From contig CAVXUA010000003.1 of the NCBI GenBank assembly GCA_963764825.1, positions 372,001 to 436,000 of the forward strand: DNA of 64,000 nucleotides, in the 5' to 3' direction. The translations under genes and the position numbers were made by a program. Each line of letters begins with the position of its first letter. Positions within the stretch are counted from its first letter, which is position 1. Shown in pieces: positions 37,930-48,601 of this stretch. The notes below the pieces were generated by a model. It saw nothing but the letters and a program-made list of their open reading frames with translations. It did no database searches and had not been told where the DNA came from. The DNA comes from JAZGGS01 sp963764825 (GTDB lineage Bacteria; Bacteroidota; Ignavibacteria; Ignavibacteriales; Ignavibacteriaceae).

Positions 37930-38835
37930 TTATTCCTCTAACCCTCTGCTTAATCCCTTAGTTATTGCGTAATCAACAACCTCTTTGTATTCCGATGGAG
38001 TAATTCGTCTGTTAAGTTTTTCATATTTGTTTGCGTTGTACGTTGGGTGGTATTGATCCATAAAATTGATGTAAGCGTCTTTAGAAATTTCTTCCGCCAC
38101 AAAATTAATTATTATTCTTAAACCGGCTACATCATTTGGTAAAACAAGATGCCTTATCAGCAAACCTCTTTGTGCAATTCCTCTCTTACTTATTTTTAGA
38201 TCACCAACCTGTCTGTGCATTTCTTTTATTGCAGAAGTTACAACTTTCCAATAGTTTTTGATCCCTGAATATTTTAAAGCATTTTCATCAGTAGAGTATT
38301 TTATATCCGGCATATAAATATCAATAATATCTTCAAGCAGTTTTAATGTTTCAACTGATTCATATCCCCCGCAGTTATAAACGATCGGAATTTCCAATCC
38401 CTTTTCTATTGCGAGGATTAATGCGTCAACAATCTGTGCTGTAAAATGCGTAGGTGTTACAAGATTTATATTGTGGCAGCCTCGCTGCTGGAGTTTTAGT
38501 ATAGCTCTTGCTAAATTTTCAATTGAAATTTTTTCGCCCATTCCCAAATGACTTATATCATAGTTCTGGCAAAACTCACAGGAAAGATTACAGTTAGTAA
38601 AAAATATTGTTCCCGATCCATGTGTACCAACCAGAGGTGGTTCTTCTCCAAAGTGCGGACCAACACTTGAAATTATTACTTCATCTGTAGAGTGACAATC
38701 TCCGGTTTCTCCCTCGATTCTATTTGCCATGCATTCATTCGGACAGATTCTGCATTCTTTAAAAAGCTGATGAAGGGCTTCTGATCTTTGATTTAAATCA
38801 TTTAGAGTTAGTTTTTCCAGGTAAAGAGGAAGCAT
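37930..38835 (-). CDS. Radical SAM protein, PflA/AmrS-like (COG1313)
   Basis: 301 residues. An N-terminal cysteine cluster (CRICPNEC plus GETGDC) looks like a metal site. The radical SAM motif is Cys82/Cys86/Cys89 (TNCNLSCEFCQN). Further family blocks are NLVTPTHFTAQIVDAL, YNCGGYESVETLKLLE and DIYMPDIKY. The family activates or modifies unknown targets. It begins 2 bp after the stop of the SpeE-like gene, so the two are co-transcribed and probably translationally coupled. Confidence 0.85.
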   Translation of the reverse strand: MLPLYLEKLTLNDLNQRSEALHQLFKECRICPNECMANRIEGETGDCHSTDEVIISSVGPHFGEEPPLVGTHGSGTIFFTNCNLSCEFCQNYDISHLGMGEKISIENLARAILKLQQRGCHNINLVTPTHFTAQIVDALILAIEKGLEIPIVYNCGGYESVETLKLLEDIIDIYMPDIKYSTDENALKYSGIKNYWKVVTSAIKEMHRQVGDLKISKRGIAQRGLLIRHLVLPNDVAGLRIIINFVAEEISKDAYINFMDQYHPTYNANKYEKLNRRITPSEYKEVVDYAITKGLSRGLEE

Positions 38836-38837
38836 TT

Positions 38838-41250
38838 CTAATTTCTTTTAAGATTAACGGATAGCGATAAGCAGTAAGCCGTAATCGCCAAAATCATTAC
38901 CCAGGCAAACCCCAACTCAATAGCTACTAAAGTTGCAAGTACAACGCTGATAACTGAGAACAAACCGTTAATACCCCATGCCCAGGGAACCTGTCCGCTG
39001 CCGTCTGATTCATTGCGCAAAGCAAGTAGTCTTAAACCTAACGGGAATGGCATACCCATAATAAATGCAGGCGGGGCGATTAGAAATGTTGTAAAAAGAA
39101 TTTTTGTTGTTAGTGTAAACGCAATGGTAGTACTTAGAATAGGTGATAGAAAAATTAAATATATTATTAGCGAAAAAATAATAAATATGTTTACACCAAT
39201 TATCCGGCTCGGTTTAGCATACAAGCTTTGAGAAAACCAGCTTCCAAAACCCGAAGATATTAGCATTAAAGAGACTACTGCTGCGGCAGAGTAAATTACG
39301 TTTCCAAAATAAAGTGTAAACTTTTGTATTAACACAATTTCAATAAACATATACCCGATTCCCAATCCGCTAAAATAGAAAAATGTCCAGCTTCGGTTTT
39401 TGCCTTTCCAACCAAATTTAAAAAGTGGAATAATAATTAAAATGAATGAGATAAGAAGGATCTGAAGAAAAGTAATGTAAAGCAGTATATATCCCACCTC
39501 AAAAAAGGGAACAGCATTGCTGCCAAAAAGTTCTGCGAGAAGAGGAATGCTTTTAAATTGCAAAAACTGAGAGAAGTACGGCTGGTTATCGGTAGCGGGT
39601 TTAATATTGAAAGAGTAATTAGAATAAACGGATTCTCTTTCGTTTTTAGAAGAAAGAATTTTATCAATCATCCTGTAAAATGATTTATCCTGTAATTTAT
39701 TAAAGCGGTCCCTCTCACCATCTTTCAAATCCGGTAGTAAAACCGGATCAAAATTCATTTCTTTACAAAACGTTCTGATCTTTTCAGTTTCTTCAATGGT
39801 AATATGAGACCGTTTTGTAATTATACTAATGATGTTCCAGTTTTTAATTGCAGCTATATGTTCTGAAATATCTTGAATACCATGTTCTTCAATAACTTCT
39901 GCAAGTGTGGCAATTATTTTTAACGGATTCCTGTAAGGATAATCAATCCAGGTGTTTATACTTATCATACCATCATCTTTAAGACTTCTCCACATCTCCC
40001 CGAAAGATTCTTTGGTAAGGAGATACTCTTCCTGCAGAGCAAATAATCCTGATGTTCCGCCGAACGAGCTGATAACTGGAAGTGTAATCAAATCAAACTT
40101 TGAATGAGGAGCCAATAAATATGTTCGGGGAGAAATGTTTCTTACAAGCACATTAGGTTTATTGTAGATTGCTTCAAAATCTTTATCAAAATTTTTGGTT
40201 AACAATTCCAGCAATGCTTTATTAGGTTCAACTGCAACCACTCTCTGTGCATTGTTAAAAGCTGCAAGGTTCGCCTCTCTCCCCGTTCCCGAATTAAGTA
40301 CAAGAACATCTTTATTATTACTAAAGATGTAAGGAAGCAATTCAGTTGAATATGGCAAAGTAATTAAGCGAATTATTTTGTAATGAGATTAATGGGCCAA
40401 GCCAATCACCATTATTGAAGACAGCATTGTTAACAGAAACAATCCCTGGATATTTTATGCTTAAACCAGGCGCATATCTTAAATGATTTGATGAGACAAT
40501 GTTAATAATTCCATAGGGGCTGCATTCACTTTCAATCACTTTTGAATCCGGCAGATTAAGAGCCCTGGAGATACTTTTATATTCCGAAATATTAAGGGAT
40601 GGAGAACTGATATAAAAAAATGATAACAGGGCAACTGCAGACGCTATCACTAATGAAAACCCTGCTCTTAATTGTTTGGGTACAATTATAACTGCAGCAA
40701 AAAAAGCAATTGTTGAAACCACAGCGGGAAGTTTTTGCGGGAAAAACCACCACATAAGCAGAACAGCTATCAATGCACCAATCCCGGAGCCGATCATATT
40801 TGCGGAGTATAACATTCCTACTCTGCTTACATATTTAACAAAAGCTAACCCGATTGCCAAAGCCCCGACGAAAAATGGAGGGAAAAATATCATGTAAGTT
40901 GCAATAAGTTTCCAGATGTGAGAGAAATCTGAAAAAAGTTTATAGGAATCGAAACTGAATAAGGATGTTTGAGAGATAGTTACTGAGATAGACATAAGCA
41001 AACTTGTAAGAACCATCAGCCACGGAAAAAGCATTTCTGTTTTTTTAATAAGAGTTTCCCTGAAGATTGCTATAAACGTTCCGGCAGCACCAAAACCAAG
41101 CAGCGCAACAGAAATAACCATATAAGCAAAGTGATACCACTGCACAATAGAAAGAATTTGAATAAGAGTTAATTCAAAAGCTATTAGTGAAACAGAAAGA
41201 AGAGCAATTGCGGCAGATAACTTAAAAAGATATTTCTTTTCGTTATTCAA
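38838..41250 (-). CDS. Membrane protein with internal spermidine-synthase-like domain (one frameshift)
   Basis: About 803 residues when the two frames are joined near 40355-40385. The N-terminal part has about 7 membrane helices (LFKLSAAIALLSVSLIAFEL first). The middle is a SpeE-like Rossmann domain (VLVLNSGTGREANLAAF, VVAVEPNKALLEL, DDGMISINTWID). The C-terminal part has about 7 more helices. This is the fused-MFS/spermidine-synthase architecture. The SAM loop is NSGTGREA rather than the usual GGGDG, so polyamine synthesis is doubtful. It starts TTG at 41250, overlapping the PCMT stop (TTGA). Confidence 0.8.
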
Positions 41251-41943
41251 TTTCCCCTCGTAAACGGAACAAAACGAACAGGAAGTAAAGCGGTAGTGGT
41301 TATGTCCTCGCCTTCTTTCTCTACAAGTATTAAAGTTTGAGTTAAATAAGGTGAACCAACCGGTATGATCATCTTCCCGCCATCTTTAAGCTGCTTAATT
41401 AATGGCGGTGGAATATATTCCGCTGCTGCAGTTACAATTATTGCATCGAATGGAGCAAAATCTTCCCAGCCGATAATAACCATCAGCATTTTTACAGATT
41501 ACATTCTCATAACCAAGATTTCTTAATCTTTTACTCGCGGAGTTATAAAGTTCTGTTATAATTTCTATCGTGTAAACATCACTTACTATTCCGGAAAGTA
41601 TTGCTGCCTGATAACCTGAGCCGGTTCCGATTTCCAAAACTTTAAATTCTTTTCTGGGATCAATTGCCGCAGTCATGAATGCAACAATGTATGGCTGCGA
41701 GATCGTTTGTCCGTAGCCAATCGGCAAAGGCCCGTCATCGTAAGATCTTTCAATTAAATTTGGAGGAACAAACTTATCACGCGGAACAGTTCTCATTGAT
41801 TCTAAAGTTGGCTCATTATTAATGTCCCTGTTCTCGATTTGCAGTTTTACCATGGATTCCCGGTCGCTTTTGTATTTATCATCCTGCGCAGTGCAGGCGC
41901 CAATAAAAACAACTACCAGGAAAAGTCTGAATATATAGCTCAT
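41247..41943 (-). CDS. Exported protein-L-isoaspartate O-methyltransferase (one frameshift)
   Basis: About 231 residues after removing one extra base near 41470. The family is clear: MRTVPRDKFVPPNLIERSYD, LPIGYGQTISQPYIVAFMTA, VLEIGTGSGYQAAILSGIV and PFDAIIVTAAAEYIPPPLI. ATG 41943 (AGGA upstream) begins with a lipoprotein-type signal ending FIGACTAQ. The enzyme is therefore probably outside the cytoplasm, unlike most PCMTs. It repairs isoaspartyl damage in proteins. It is first gene of the operon, with its stop overlapping the SpeE-like start. Confidence 0.82.
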
Positions 41944-42121
41944 ATAAATTCCTATCACTCTATTCTCTTTAAAATTAAGTAAAATGTTTAGTAAGTTCCA
42001 AAAAGATATGAGGTGTATTGATTATCTTTATGAAAAAGTGAGTAAAGGTTATTGATTATTTTTCTTGATTTATGAAAATTTCAGATATAATTTTAATCTA
42101 AACATTAAATAAGGAATAATT

Positions 42122-43150
42122 ATGCAATACAAACTATTTGGTAAAAGTGGTTTACGGGTTTCAGAACTTGCACTTGGTACTATGACCTTCGGTGAAGAAT
42201 GGGGATGGGGCGTGGGCAAAACTGAAAGTAAAAAAGTGTTTGATATGTATGCAAAAACAAATGGAAACTTTATTGATACTGCAAACAGGTACACAGAAGG
42301 TACGTCAGAAAAATATGTTGGCGAATTTATTAAAGCTGATAGAGAGCACTTTGTGCTTGCAACTAAATATACACTATTCATGAGAAGAGATGACCCCAAC
42401 TTTTCTGGTAACCATCGTAAAAATATGGTGCAGGCACTTGATGCAAGTTTAAAAAGATTGAAAACCGATTACATCGATCTATACTGGCTGCACGCCTGGG
42501 ATTATACAACTCCCGAGGAAGAAGTTCTTCGTATGCTGGATGATATGGTTCGGGCAGGAAAAATTTTATACATAGGAATTTCCGATACTCCTGCATGGAT
42601 TGTATCGCGAATGAATGCTATTGCCGAACTTAGAGGATGGACACAGTTTGTTGGATTACAGATAAAATACAGTCTGCTGGAAAGAACAGTTGAGCGCGAA
42701 CTACTTCCGATGGCGCGCAAACTTGATATAGCCGTAACTCCATGGGGAATTTTGGATGGAGGAATACTGACAGGAAAGTATAACAAAAAAAGAAATGTAG
42801 CAGGACGGGCACAGATTTATAAATCGATTAGTGATGAAAAACTTAAAGTTGCAGCCGAAGTTATTAAAGTTGCAAAAGAAAACGGAAAAACAGCTTCGCA
42901 AGTTGCATTAAACTGGGTAAGACAGCAGCCGGGGGTAATAATTCCAATAATCGGTGCAAAAACTGAAAAGCAATTAAAAGATAATCTGGAATGCTTAAAC
43001 TTTACTTTAAATGATGATCAGCTTAATAAGCTTAATGAGGCTAGTAAAATTGAAATGGGATTTCCACACGAATTTTTATCATCCGAAAGTATTCAGGATA
43101 TCATCTTTGGAGGAACACAAGATAAGATTGATAATCACCGTAAAAATTAG
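42122..43150 (+). CDS. Aldo/keto reductase
   Basis: 342 residues, NADPH-dependent oxidoreductase of the AKR superfamily. Catalytic tetrad: Asp52 (NFIDTANRY), Tyr57, Lys82 (ATKYT), His124 (YWLHAWD). The C-terminal cofactor-binding stretch (PGVIIPIIGAKTEKQLKDNL) is present. It resembles the YhdN/auxin-induced-like class and is cytoplasmic. The substrate is unknown. Confidence 0.9.
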   Translation: MQYKLFGKSGLRVSELALGTMTFGEEWGWGVGKTESKKVFDMYAKTNGNFIDTANRYTEGTSEKYVGEFIKADREHFVLATKYTLFMRRDDPNFSGNHRKNMVQALDASLKRLKTDYIDLYWLHAWDYTTPEEEVLRMLDDMVRAGKILYIGISDTPAWIVSRMNAIAELRGWTQFVGLQIKYSLLERTVERELLPMARKLDIAVTPWGILDGGILTGKYNKKRNVAGRAQIYKSISDEKLKVAAEVIKVAKENGKTASQVALNWVRQQPGVIIPIIGAKTEKQLKDNLECLNFTLNDDQLNKLNEASKIEMGFPHEFLSSESIQDIIFGGTQDKIDNHRKN

Positions 43151-43199
43151 TTAAAAATAGACCAGTGATCTGTTTGGAAAATCTTTATATATTTGTTGT

Positions 43200-44096
43200 G
43201 TGAAACATCCATCTCACCTAAAAGCCATTCTTCTTGCACTGCTGGTTACCTTTTTATGGTCAACCTCCTTCATTTTGATAAAATGGGGATTAGCTGAAAT
43301 TCCACCCATAACTTATGCGGGATTACGATACTCGTTGGCATTTTTATGTTTACTCCCATTTGCATTTACAAAAAAGAATAAAACGGCAATTAAAACTCTT
43401 AGCGGCAATGAATGGATGAAACTCAGCTTATATGGTTTGCTCTTTATAGCTTTTACGCAGGGAGCAATGTTTATGGGACTGCAGCTTCTTCCTGCTGTAA
43501 CAGTAAGCCTATGGTTAAACTTTACGCCTATTGTTGTTGCAGCAATGGCAATTTTCTTCCTGCGTGAATATCCAACAATTCTCCAATGGGGCGGCGTATT
43601 TCTGTTTATTGCAGGAATTGTTACTTATTTCTTCCCTGCTTCTTTGAGTGAATCAAAAACACTTGGATTAATAGTTATGACGGTTGGAGTGCTTGCAAAC
43701 TCTTCTTCCGCAGTTTTAGGAAGAGATATAAACCGCAGCGGGAAACTTAATCCATTTGTGGTTACAGTTATAAGCATGGGATTTGGTTCTGTTATTCTTC
43801 TTACATTTGGAATTGTTCTCCAGGGTCTTCCACCGATAAGTACACAGAATATTATTTATCTTTTATGGCTTGCAATTATAAATACTGCGGTCGCATTCGT
43901 CATCTGGAATTACACACTGCGCACTTTAACAGCTATAGAATCGAGCATAATAAACGGAACTATGCTAATTCAGATTGCGGTTCTTGCCTGGATCTTTCTT
44001 GGTGAAGGAATAGGTTTGCAGGAAATTATGGGGATGGCAGTTGCGGCTGTTGGTGCCGTGCTTGTGCAATTAAGAAAGCGAACTGTACAAAATTAA
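43200..44096 (+). CDS. EamA/DMT-family transporter
   Basis: 298 residues, ten predicted membrane helices in two EamA repeats (VTFLWSTSFILIKWGLAEIP opens repeat 1; repeat 2 from about residue 155). It starts GTG at 43200. Substrate is unknown: the family exports amino acids and other metabolites. A short remnant of a related gene is at 45645-45782. Confidence 0.85.
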   Translation: MKHPSHLKAILLALLVTFLWSTSFILIKWGLAEIPPITYAGLRYSLAFLCLLPFAFTKKNKTAIKTLSGNEWMKLSLYGLLFIAFTQGAMFMGLQLLPAVTVSLWLNFTPIVVAAMAIFFLREYPTILQWGGVFLFIAGIVTYFFPASLSESKTLGLIVMTVGVLANSSSAVLGRDINRSGKLNPFVVTVISMGFGSVILLTFGIVLQGLPPISTQNIIYLLWLAIINTAVAFVIWNYTLRTLTAIESSIINGTMLIQIAVLAWIFLGEGIGLQEIMGMAVAAVGAVLVQLRKRTVQN

Positions 44097-44136
44097 CTTC
44101 TGACCTGAAATTGAGAGTTTGTTATCAATCAAAAAA

Positions 44137-44165
44137 AACCCCCACCTATAAAAAAAGGTGAGGGT
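44137..44165 (-). terminator. Terminator of the PEGA lipoprotein gene
   Basis: ACCTCACC-type stem with one mismatch and an A/T loop. On the minus strand it is followed by T8. Confidence 0.65.
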
Positions 44166-44193
44166 AAATAAAATACTATCTCGATATGAAGAA

Positions 44194-44944
44194 TTAGAAA
44201 CGGTTATCCAGTTGCACATCATTGTAATACCATTGAACTTCGATCCAAGCTGGTTCACCTGGTACTCCGCCTCCAAAGTTTACTATTTTAAGCTTTGAGT
44301 AATGACCGTCATGATCGTAAAGAAAAACGTAATTTGTTTCTCTATCGCCAATATTTTCTGCCCACGTACCTGTATTTCTTAGTGGTGAATCTTCTTCATC
44401 AAAAAGATTGTCAGCACTTCCCTACAAAAAAGTCTGTTTCCCGAACAAGGCTTGGAGAAAGATGAGCACTTTGAACGAGAAATCCAGTACTGGTATAATA
44501 AATATCTACGAGACCGCTCGAATCAGAGCTAATTCCCCAAGCCTTTCCGCTTGAAAGATCTAAACCACTTGGTTGCTGTGCTGTTGTTCCTGTAGTTTCA
44601 TAAATTCTTACAGGACCATAAAGCGTTGTCATCATATTTGATACAAGAGCGATATTAGTTACAACACTTGTTTGACCGGATGACACACTTATTGAAAAAG
44701 TAGTATCATTATAGTCAGTTAACTTTAGTGTTACACTATAAACAGCGGCATCCAAATCCTTAACTGTATCCGGTGTGGTTTTAGATGTATTGCTTCCATC
44801 TATCCAAATCTCAGCTCCTGCTGGATTGGATGTTAAAAATAGATTGCCTTTTGCGGCGGGAGTAACAGGATCTTCTGTAGAATCGCAAGAAGTTATTAAA
44901 AATGCGGCAAATGGAATTATAAGTAATAAAATTAGTTTTTTCAT
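44194..44944 (-). CDS. PEGA-domain lipoprotein (one frameshift)
   Basis: About 249 residues. One extra G in the run at 44418-44420 splits it. The signal ends FLITSCDST. Residues about 30-100 form a PEGA module (LFLTSNPAGAEIWIDGSNTS, TPDTVKDLDAAVYSVTLKL), a surface-layer-related beta domain. The last 100 residues, in the second frame, are SADNLFDEEDSPLRNTG, YVFLYDHDGHYSKLKIVNFG and PAWIEVQWYYND. Ligands are unknown. The next gene upstream in the same direction is 12 bp away, so they form an operon. Confidence 0.75.
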
Positions 44945-44956
44945 TTTTATCTTCCT

Positions 44957-45454
44957 TTATTTTTTGTTCAAGTTGAATGAAAATTTTGATCCATCCAGAT
45001 CCATAGTAAAAGTACCGGAGTAATTATCAGCATCTTTGGATAATTTTCCATTATACTTTCCCCGGAAACGGCTGTGCAGTTGATCTTTCATTTTCATATT
45101 CATTGTAGATGGACTAAAAGATCCTTTCACATCCTGGTTGATCGCTTCTCTGTAACTGATTGATATTTTACCAGAAAAACTGCTGTCGGTTTGTTCGGTT
45201 ATATTCAGCACAGTTGATCTGCTATCAAATGTTCCACCCCAGGTACCTTTAATATCTGGAATAGTAACTTTTATTTCTTCAACCGGCTCAATTATCTCAG
45301 AAATTATTTCATCGGAGGTAGTATCCGGTACTATTGTTTCACTTTCGATATTATCTATTGAAGTTTCCGATTCGTCGGTCTTCTTTTCACATCCGTAGTA
45401 AGCTATTGCTGCTATGATAAAATATACTACGATGAATGATATATTTTTGCTCAT
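44957..45454 (-). CDS. Hypothetical lipoprotein
   Basis: 165 residues with a lipoprotein-type signal (IAAIAYYGCEKK). A long acidic/Ser-Thr-rich linker (about residues 25-65) is followed by a beta-rich domain (IKGTWGGTFDSRSTVLNITE, SFSGKISISYREAI, YSGTFTMDLDGSKFSF) that resembles small lipocalin-like lipoproteins. No named family is assigned. It is first of a two-gene operon with the PEGA lipoprotein. Confidence 0.65.
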   Translation of the reverse strand: MSKNISFIVVYFIIAAIAYYGCEKKTDESETSIDNIESETIVPDTTSDEIISEIIEPVEEIKVTIPDIKGTWGGTFDSRSTVLNITEQTDSSFSGKISISYREAINQDVKGSFSPSTMNMKMKDQLHSRFRGKYNGKLSKDADNYSGTFTMDLDGSKFSFNLNKK

Positions 45455-45644
45455 TTGTATCCTTTGTTTATTTATGAATAAGTTTTATCACGGGTAAAAT
45501 TGAAACGTTTACTATTTATCTACCCATTAAAAACTCAATCCGAGTCATTTTAAAATAGAATATTAAATTTACCACTTTTTTATCTTCTATAAAAGAGAAA
45601 TACATAGCAATTTTAAAGAAATTATGCTGATATGAACCTTTATT

Positions 45645-45782
45645 CTTACCTGGATATTTTTTAGCGAAGAAACCCTGAATGAAATTATAGGGATGAATGT
45701 TGTCGATGCTGGTGCAGTGCTAGTACAGATGAGATTTAGAGAGAAAATCAATGACAGTCTACTTAACTCAACGTTTTATTAA
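45645..45782 (+). pseudogene. C-terminal remnant of an EamA transporter
   Basis: Forty-five codons and a stop read LTWIFFSEETLNEIIGMNV and VDAGAVLVQMRFREK. These match residues about 263-295 of the EamA protein at 43200-44096 (LAWIFLGEGIGLQEIMGMAV, AVGAVLVQLRKR). No start or N-terminal helices remain. Nothing else is seen in the gap 45455-45834. Confidence 0.75.
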
Positions 45783-45834
45783 AAGAATTATTAAGTTACT
45801 CTTCAAAATTATTTTAGAACTTAAGGCATAAGAA

Positions 45835-47145
45835 ATGAAACATATTTTATTCTTTTTTTTCTTCAGTTTTGTTTGCTTTGCGCAAACCAAAGTTGAAGAC
45901 GTACAAACTTTTACCTTAGAAAACGGAATGAAGGTGATTGTTTTGGAAGACCACTCAATCCCCAATGCAAATATGTATTTTTTCTGGAAGGTCGGTTCAC
46001 GGAACGAATATCCGGGCATAACCGGCATCTCACACTTTTTTGAGCATATGATGTTCAATGGTGCAAAAAAGTACGGACCAAAAGAGTTTGATAAAACAAT
46101 GGAAGCAAACGGCGGCGCAAACAATGCTTACACTTCGGAGAATATTACGGTTTACACAGATTGGTTTCCCAGCAGTTCGCTGGAAGTAATGTTCGAGCTT
46201 GAAGCGGACAGGATTGCAAATCTTAATTTTGATGATAAGATGATTGAAAGTGAAAGGGGTGTTATTCTTTCCGAAAGAAGCACAGGACTTGAGAACAGCC
46301 CGCTCTGGCAATTGTGGGAACAGGTTCAGGGAACGGCTTTCTTTGCGCACCCTTATCAAATTCCAGTAATAGGTTATGAATCTGATATTAAAAGCTGGAC
46401 GAAAGAAGATCTTCAAACATATTTTAAAACTTATTACTCACCCAGCAATTGCGTTGTGGTTATTGTTGGCGATGTTACTCTTGATGAAATTAGTACACTC
46501 TCTAAAAAATATTTTGAACCGATTGAACGCGGACCACTGCCGAGAGAAATGCGTACAATTGAGCCGGAACAGCTTGGTGAAAAAAAAATAACAGTTACAC
46601 GAGATGTGCCTTCTCCTTATGTAATGATTTCTTACCACGTTCCGCAAACGAACTCAGAAGAATATTACGCTTTAAGTTTACTGGAATCGATTTTATCTTC
46701 CGGTAAAACATCGCGGCTTTACTCTTCACTTATTGATGAAAACCAGCTCGCAATTGATTTGGGAACAGATTACAGCTATGCTTTCGATCCGTATCTTTTT
46801 ACGGTGTATGCAATTTGCAGTAAAAGTATTTCGCCCGATAGTCTTGAAACTGCAATATTAAGTGAGATTGATAAAATTATAACTGAAGGTGTTACTCCGG
46901 ACGAATTACAAAAAGTGAAAAATCAGAAGCTGATGGAGTTCTATTATACGATGGAAACAATAAACGGCAAGGCAAATACAATCGGCACGTATGATTTATT
47001 TTTTGGTGATTATAAAAAGCTTTTTTCAGCACCGCAGGATTTTGCAAATGTAACTGCTGAAGATATTCAGAAAGTTGCACAAAAATATTTTACTGGCAAT
47101 AACAGAACAATAGGCATAATGCAAACCGGGGAGGCAACCCAATGA
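45835..47145 (+). CDS. M16 zinc peptidase, catalytic subunit
   Basis: 436 residues with a Sec signal (FCQTK-type end, SFVCFAQ). The inverted zinc motif HFFEH (His67, Glu70, His71) and downstream Glu147 (ERGVILSERS) complete the active site of a two-chain M16B peptidase. Length is that of a single M16 half. Its ATGA stop overlaps the second-subunit start, so the pair is made together. It is probably periplasmic or envelope-located. Confidence 0.92.
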   Translation: MKHILFFFFFSFVCFAQTKVEDVQTFTLENGMKVIVLEDHSIPNANMYFFWKVGSRNEYPGITGISHFFEHMMFNGAKKYGPKEFDKTMEANGGANNAYTSENITVYTDWFPSSSLEVMFELEADRIANLNFDDKMIESERGVILSERSTGLENSPLWQLWEQVQGTAFFAHPYQIPVIGYESDIKSWTKEDLQTYFKTYYSPSNCVVVIVGDVTLDEISTLSKKYFEPIERGPLPREMRTIEPEQLGEKKITVTRDVPSPYVMISYHVPQTNSEEYYALSLLESILSSGKTSRLYSSLIDENQLAIDLGTDYSYAFDPYLFTVYAICSKSISPDSLETAILSEIDKIITEGVTPDELQKVKNQKLMEFYYTMETINGKANTIGTYDLFFGDYKKLFSAPQDFANVTAEDIQKVAQKYFTGNNRTIGIMQTGEATQ

Positions 47146-48539
47146 AAAATTCAATCAATCATTCATTCGTTCATACAATCATTCTCTGTTTTGTTATTAG
47201 CTCAATAAGTTATGCACAATTCCAATTACCTCCGTATGAAAAATATATTCTGGATAATGGCTTAACCTTATATTTAATGGAACAGCATGAGGTTCCATTA
47301 ATTTATGCCTCGGCTATTTTTCCTGCCGGGGCAGTGTGGGATCAGGATAGGAGCGGGCTTGCAGCGTTTACTGCAGAAGCACTTTTGTTCGGTTCAAAAA
47401 ATTATTCGAAAGATCAGATAGAGGAGACTTTCGATTTTCTTGGCGCATCAATTAACAGTTACGCGGGGCAGGAAGCTGCTGAGGTTTATATGTCTTTTAA
47501 GAAAGATGATGTTGATAAACTACTCCCAGTTTTTGTTGATGTTGTTACAAATCCCAGCTTTCCGCAAAATGAATTTGACAAAAGAAAAAAGCGATGGTTA
47601 GCTGAGCTAGAGCAGGATAAAGAATCTCCACGCAGAGTTATTAGAAGTTACTTTAATAAATTTTTATTTGATGAAAATCCTTACGGAAATCCTGCGGGTG
47701 GCACAATCTCTTCAATTAATGAATTAACGGTTGAAGAGTTGCGTGCATTTTTTGGAATGCATTACCAGCTTTCTACTGCAGGGATAGTTTTGGTTGGAGA
47801 TTTTTCTATTACAGATATGAAGTCAAAAATTGAAAGTTATTTCCCGCCATCTCCTAAATTAGAAATGCTGCAAATACCTTATGAGTTGAGCAGGGAGATG
47901 AAGATGCTTGATAGAAGCCAACTGCTCCTTGTTAATAAAGATGATGCACGCGAAACTACATTTTTAATTGGCGGGTATGGTGTTGCGTGGAACAATGCTG
48001 ACATAACACAAATTCAAGTTATTAATACTATCTTTGGTGGAAGGTTCACTTCCTGGCTGAACGATGAGTTAAGAGTTAATGCTGGGTTAACTTACGGTGC
48101 ACGAAGCAGCTTTTATAATTATAAAAGCGCAGGTACATTTTTCATCTCAACTTTTACTGCTACAGAAACAACTGTTGAAGCGATTGATCTCGCACTTGAA
48201 GTTCTTGATCGACTTCATACAGAGGGGATTGATGAGGAAACCCTTCTTTCTGCGAAGAATTATGTAAAAGGGCAGTTTCCACCTGATTATGAAACATCTG
48301 GCGAGTTGGCTGATTTGTTAACAACAATGCATTTTTATGGTTTGGATGATTCATATATAAATGATTTTGAAAAGAACGTTGATGCGATGACTGTTAAGAA
48401 AGCAAGCGAAATTATCTCAAAATATTTTCCCAGAGAAAACCTGCAGTTTGTTTTAATCGGTAAAGCTGATGAGATTAGAGATAAAGTTAAAAAGTACGGC
48501 GACGTAACAGAAAAAAATATTGAAGAGGATGGATTCTAG
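47142..48539 (+). CDS. M16 peptidase-like partner subunit (non-catalytic)
   Basis: 465 residues with an N-terminal signal region (SFVHTIILCFVISSISYAQ). It has the M16 fold (YEKYILDNGLTLYLMEQHEV, GSKNYSKDQIEETFDFLGA) but no HxxEH: the site reads GLAAFTAEALLFG. The substrate-binding RY-type stretch near LTYGARSSFYNYKSAG is kept. Such inactive subunits pair with catalytic ones to form a dimer. It overlaps the upstream gene by 4 bp, and a terminator follows at 48554. Confidence 0.9.
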   Translation: MKNSINHSFVHTIILCFVISSISYAQFQLPPYEKYILDNGLTLYLMEQHEVPLIYASAIFPAGAVWDQDRSGLAAFTAEALLFGSKNYSKDQIEETFDFLGASINSYAGQEAAEVYMSFKKDDVDKLLPVFVDVVTNPSFPQNEFDKRKKRWLAELEQDKESPRRVIRSYFNKFLFDENPYGNPAGGTISSINELTVEELRAFFGMHYQLSTAGIVLVGDFSITDMKSKIESYFPPSPKLEMLQIPYELSREMKMLDRSQLLLVNKDDARETTFLIGGYGVAWNNADITQIQVINTIFGGRFTSWLNDELRVNAGLTYGARSSFYNYKSAGTFFISTFTATETTVEAIDLALEVLDRLHTEGIDEETLLSAKNYVKGQFPPDYETSGELADLLTTMHFYGLDDSYINDFEKNVDAMTVKKASEIISKYFPRENLQFVLIGKADEIRDKVKKYGDVTEKNIEEDGF

Positions 48540-48553
48540 AAATCTGAATTATT

Positions 48554-48592
48554 AAAAACCCGGAATTTTTTAAAATTAGAAGCCCGGGTTTT
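48554..48592 (+). terminator. AAAACCCGG...CCCGGGTTTT terminator
   Basis: A 9-bp stem with an A/T-rich loop of about 20 bases and a T4 end, just after the M16 pair. Confidence 0.75.
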
Positions 48593-48601
48593 AGACTGAA
48601 G

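Noticed and set aside
38838..41250. Genuine spermidine synthase
   Set aside because: The SAM loop is NSGTGREA, not the expected GGGDG-type, and the domain is embedded between membrane segments, so polyamine synthesis is not supported.
47142..48539. Second active M16 peptidase
   Set aside because: No HxxEH motif. It is the non-catalytic subunit of the pair.
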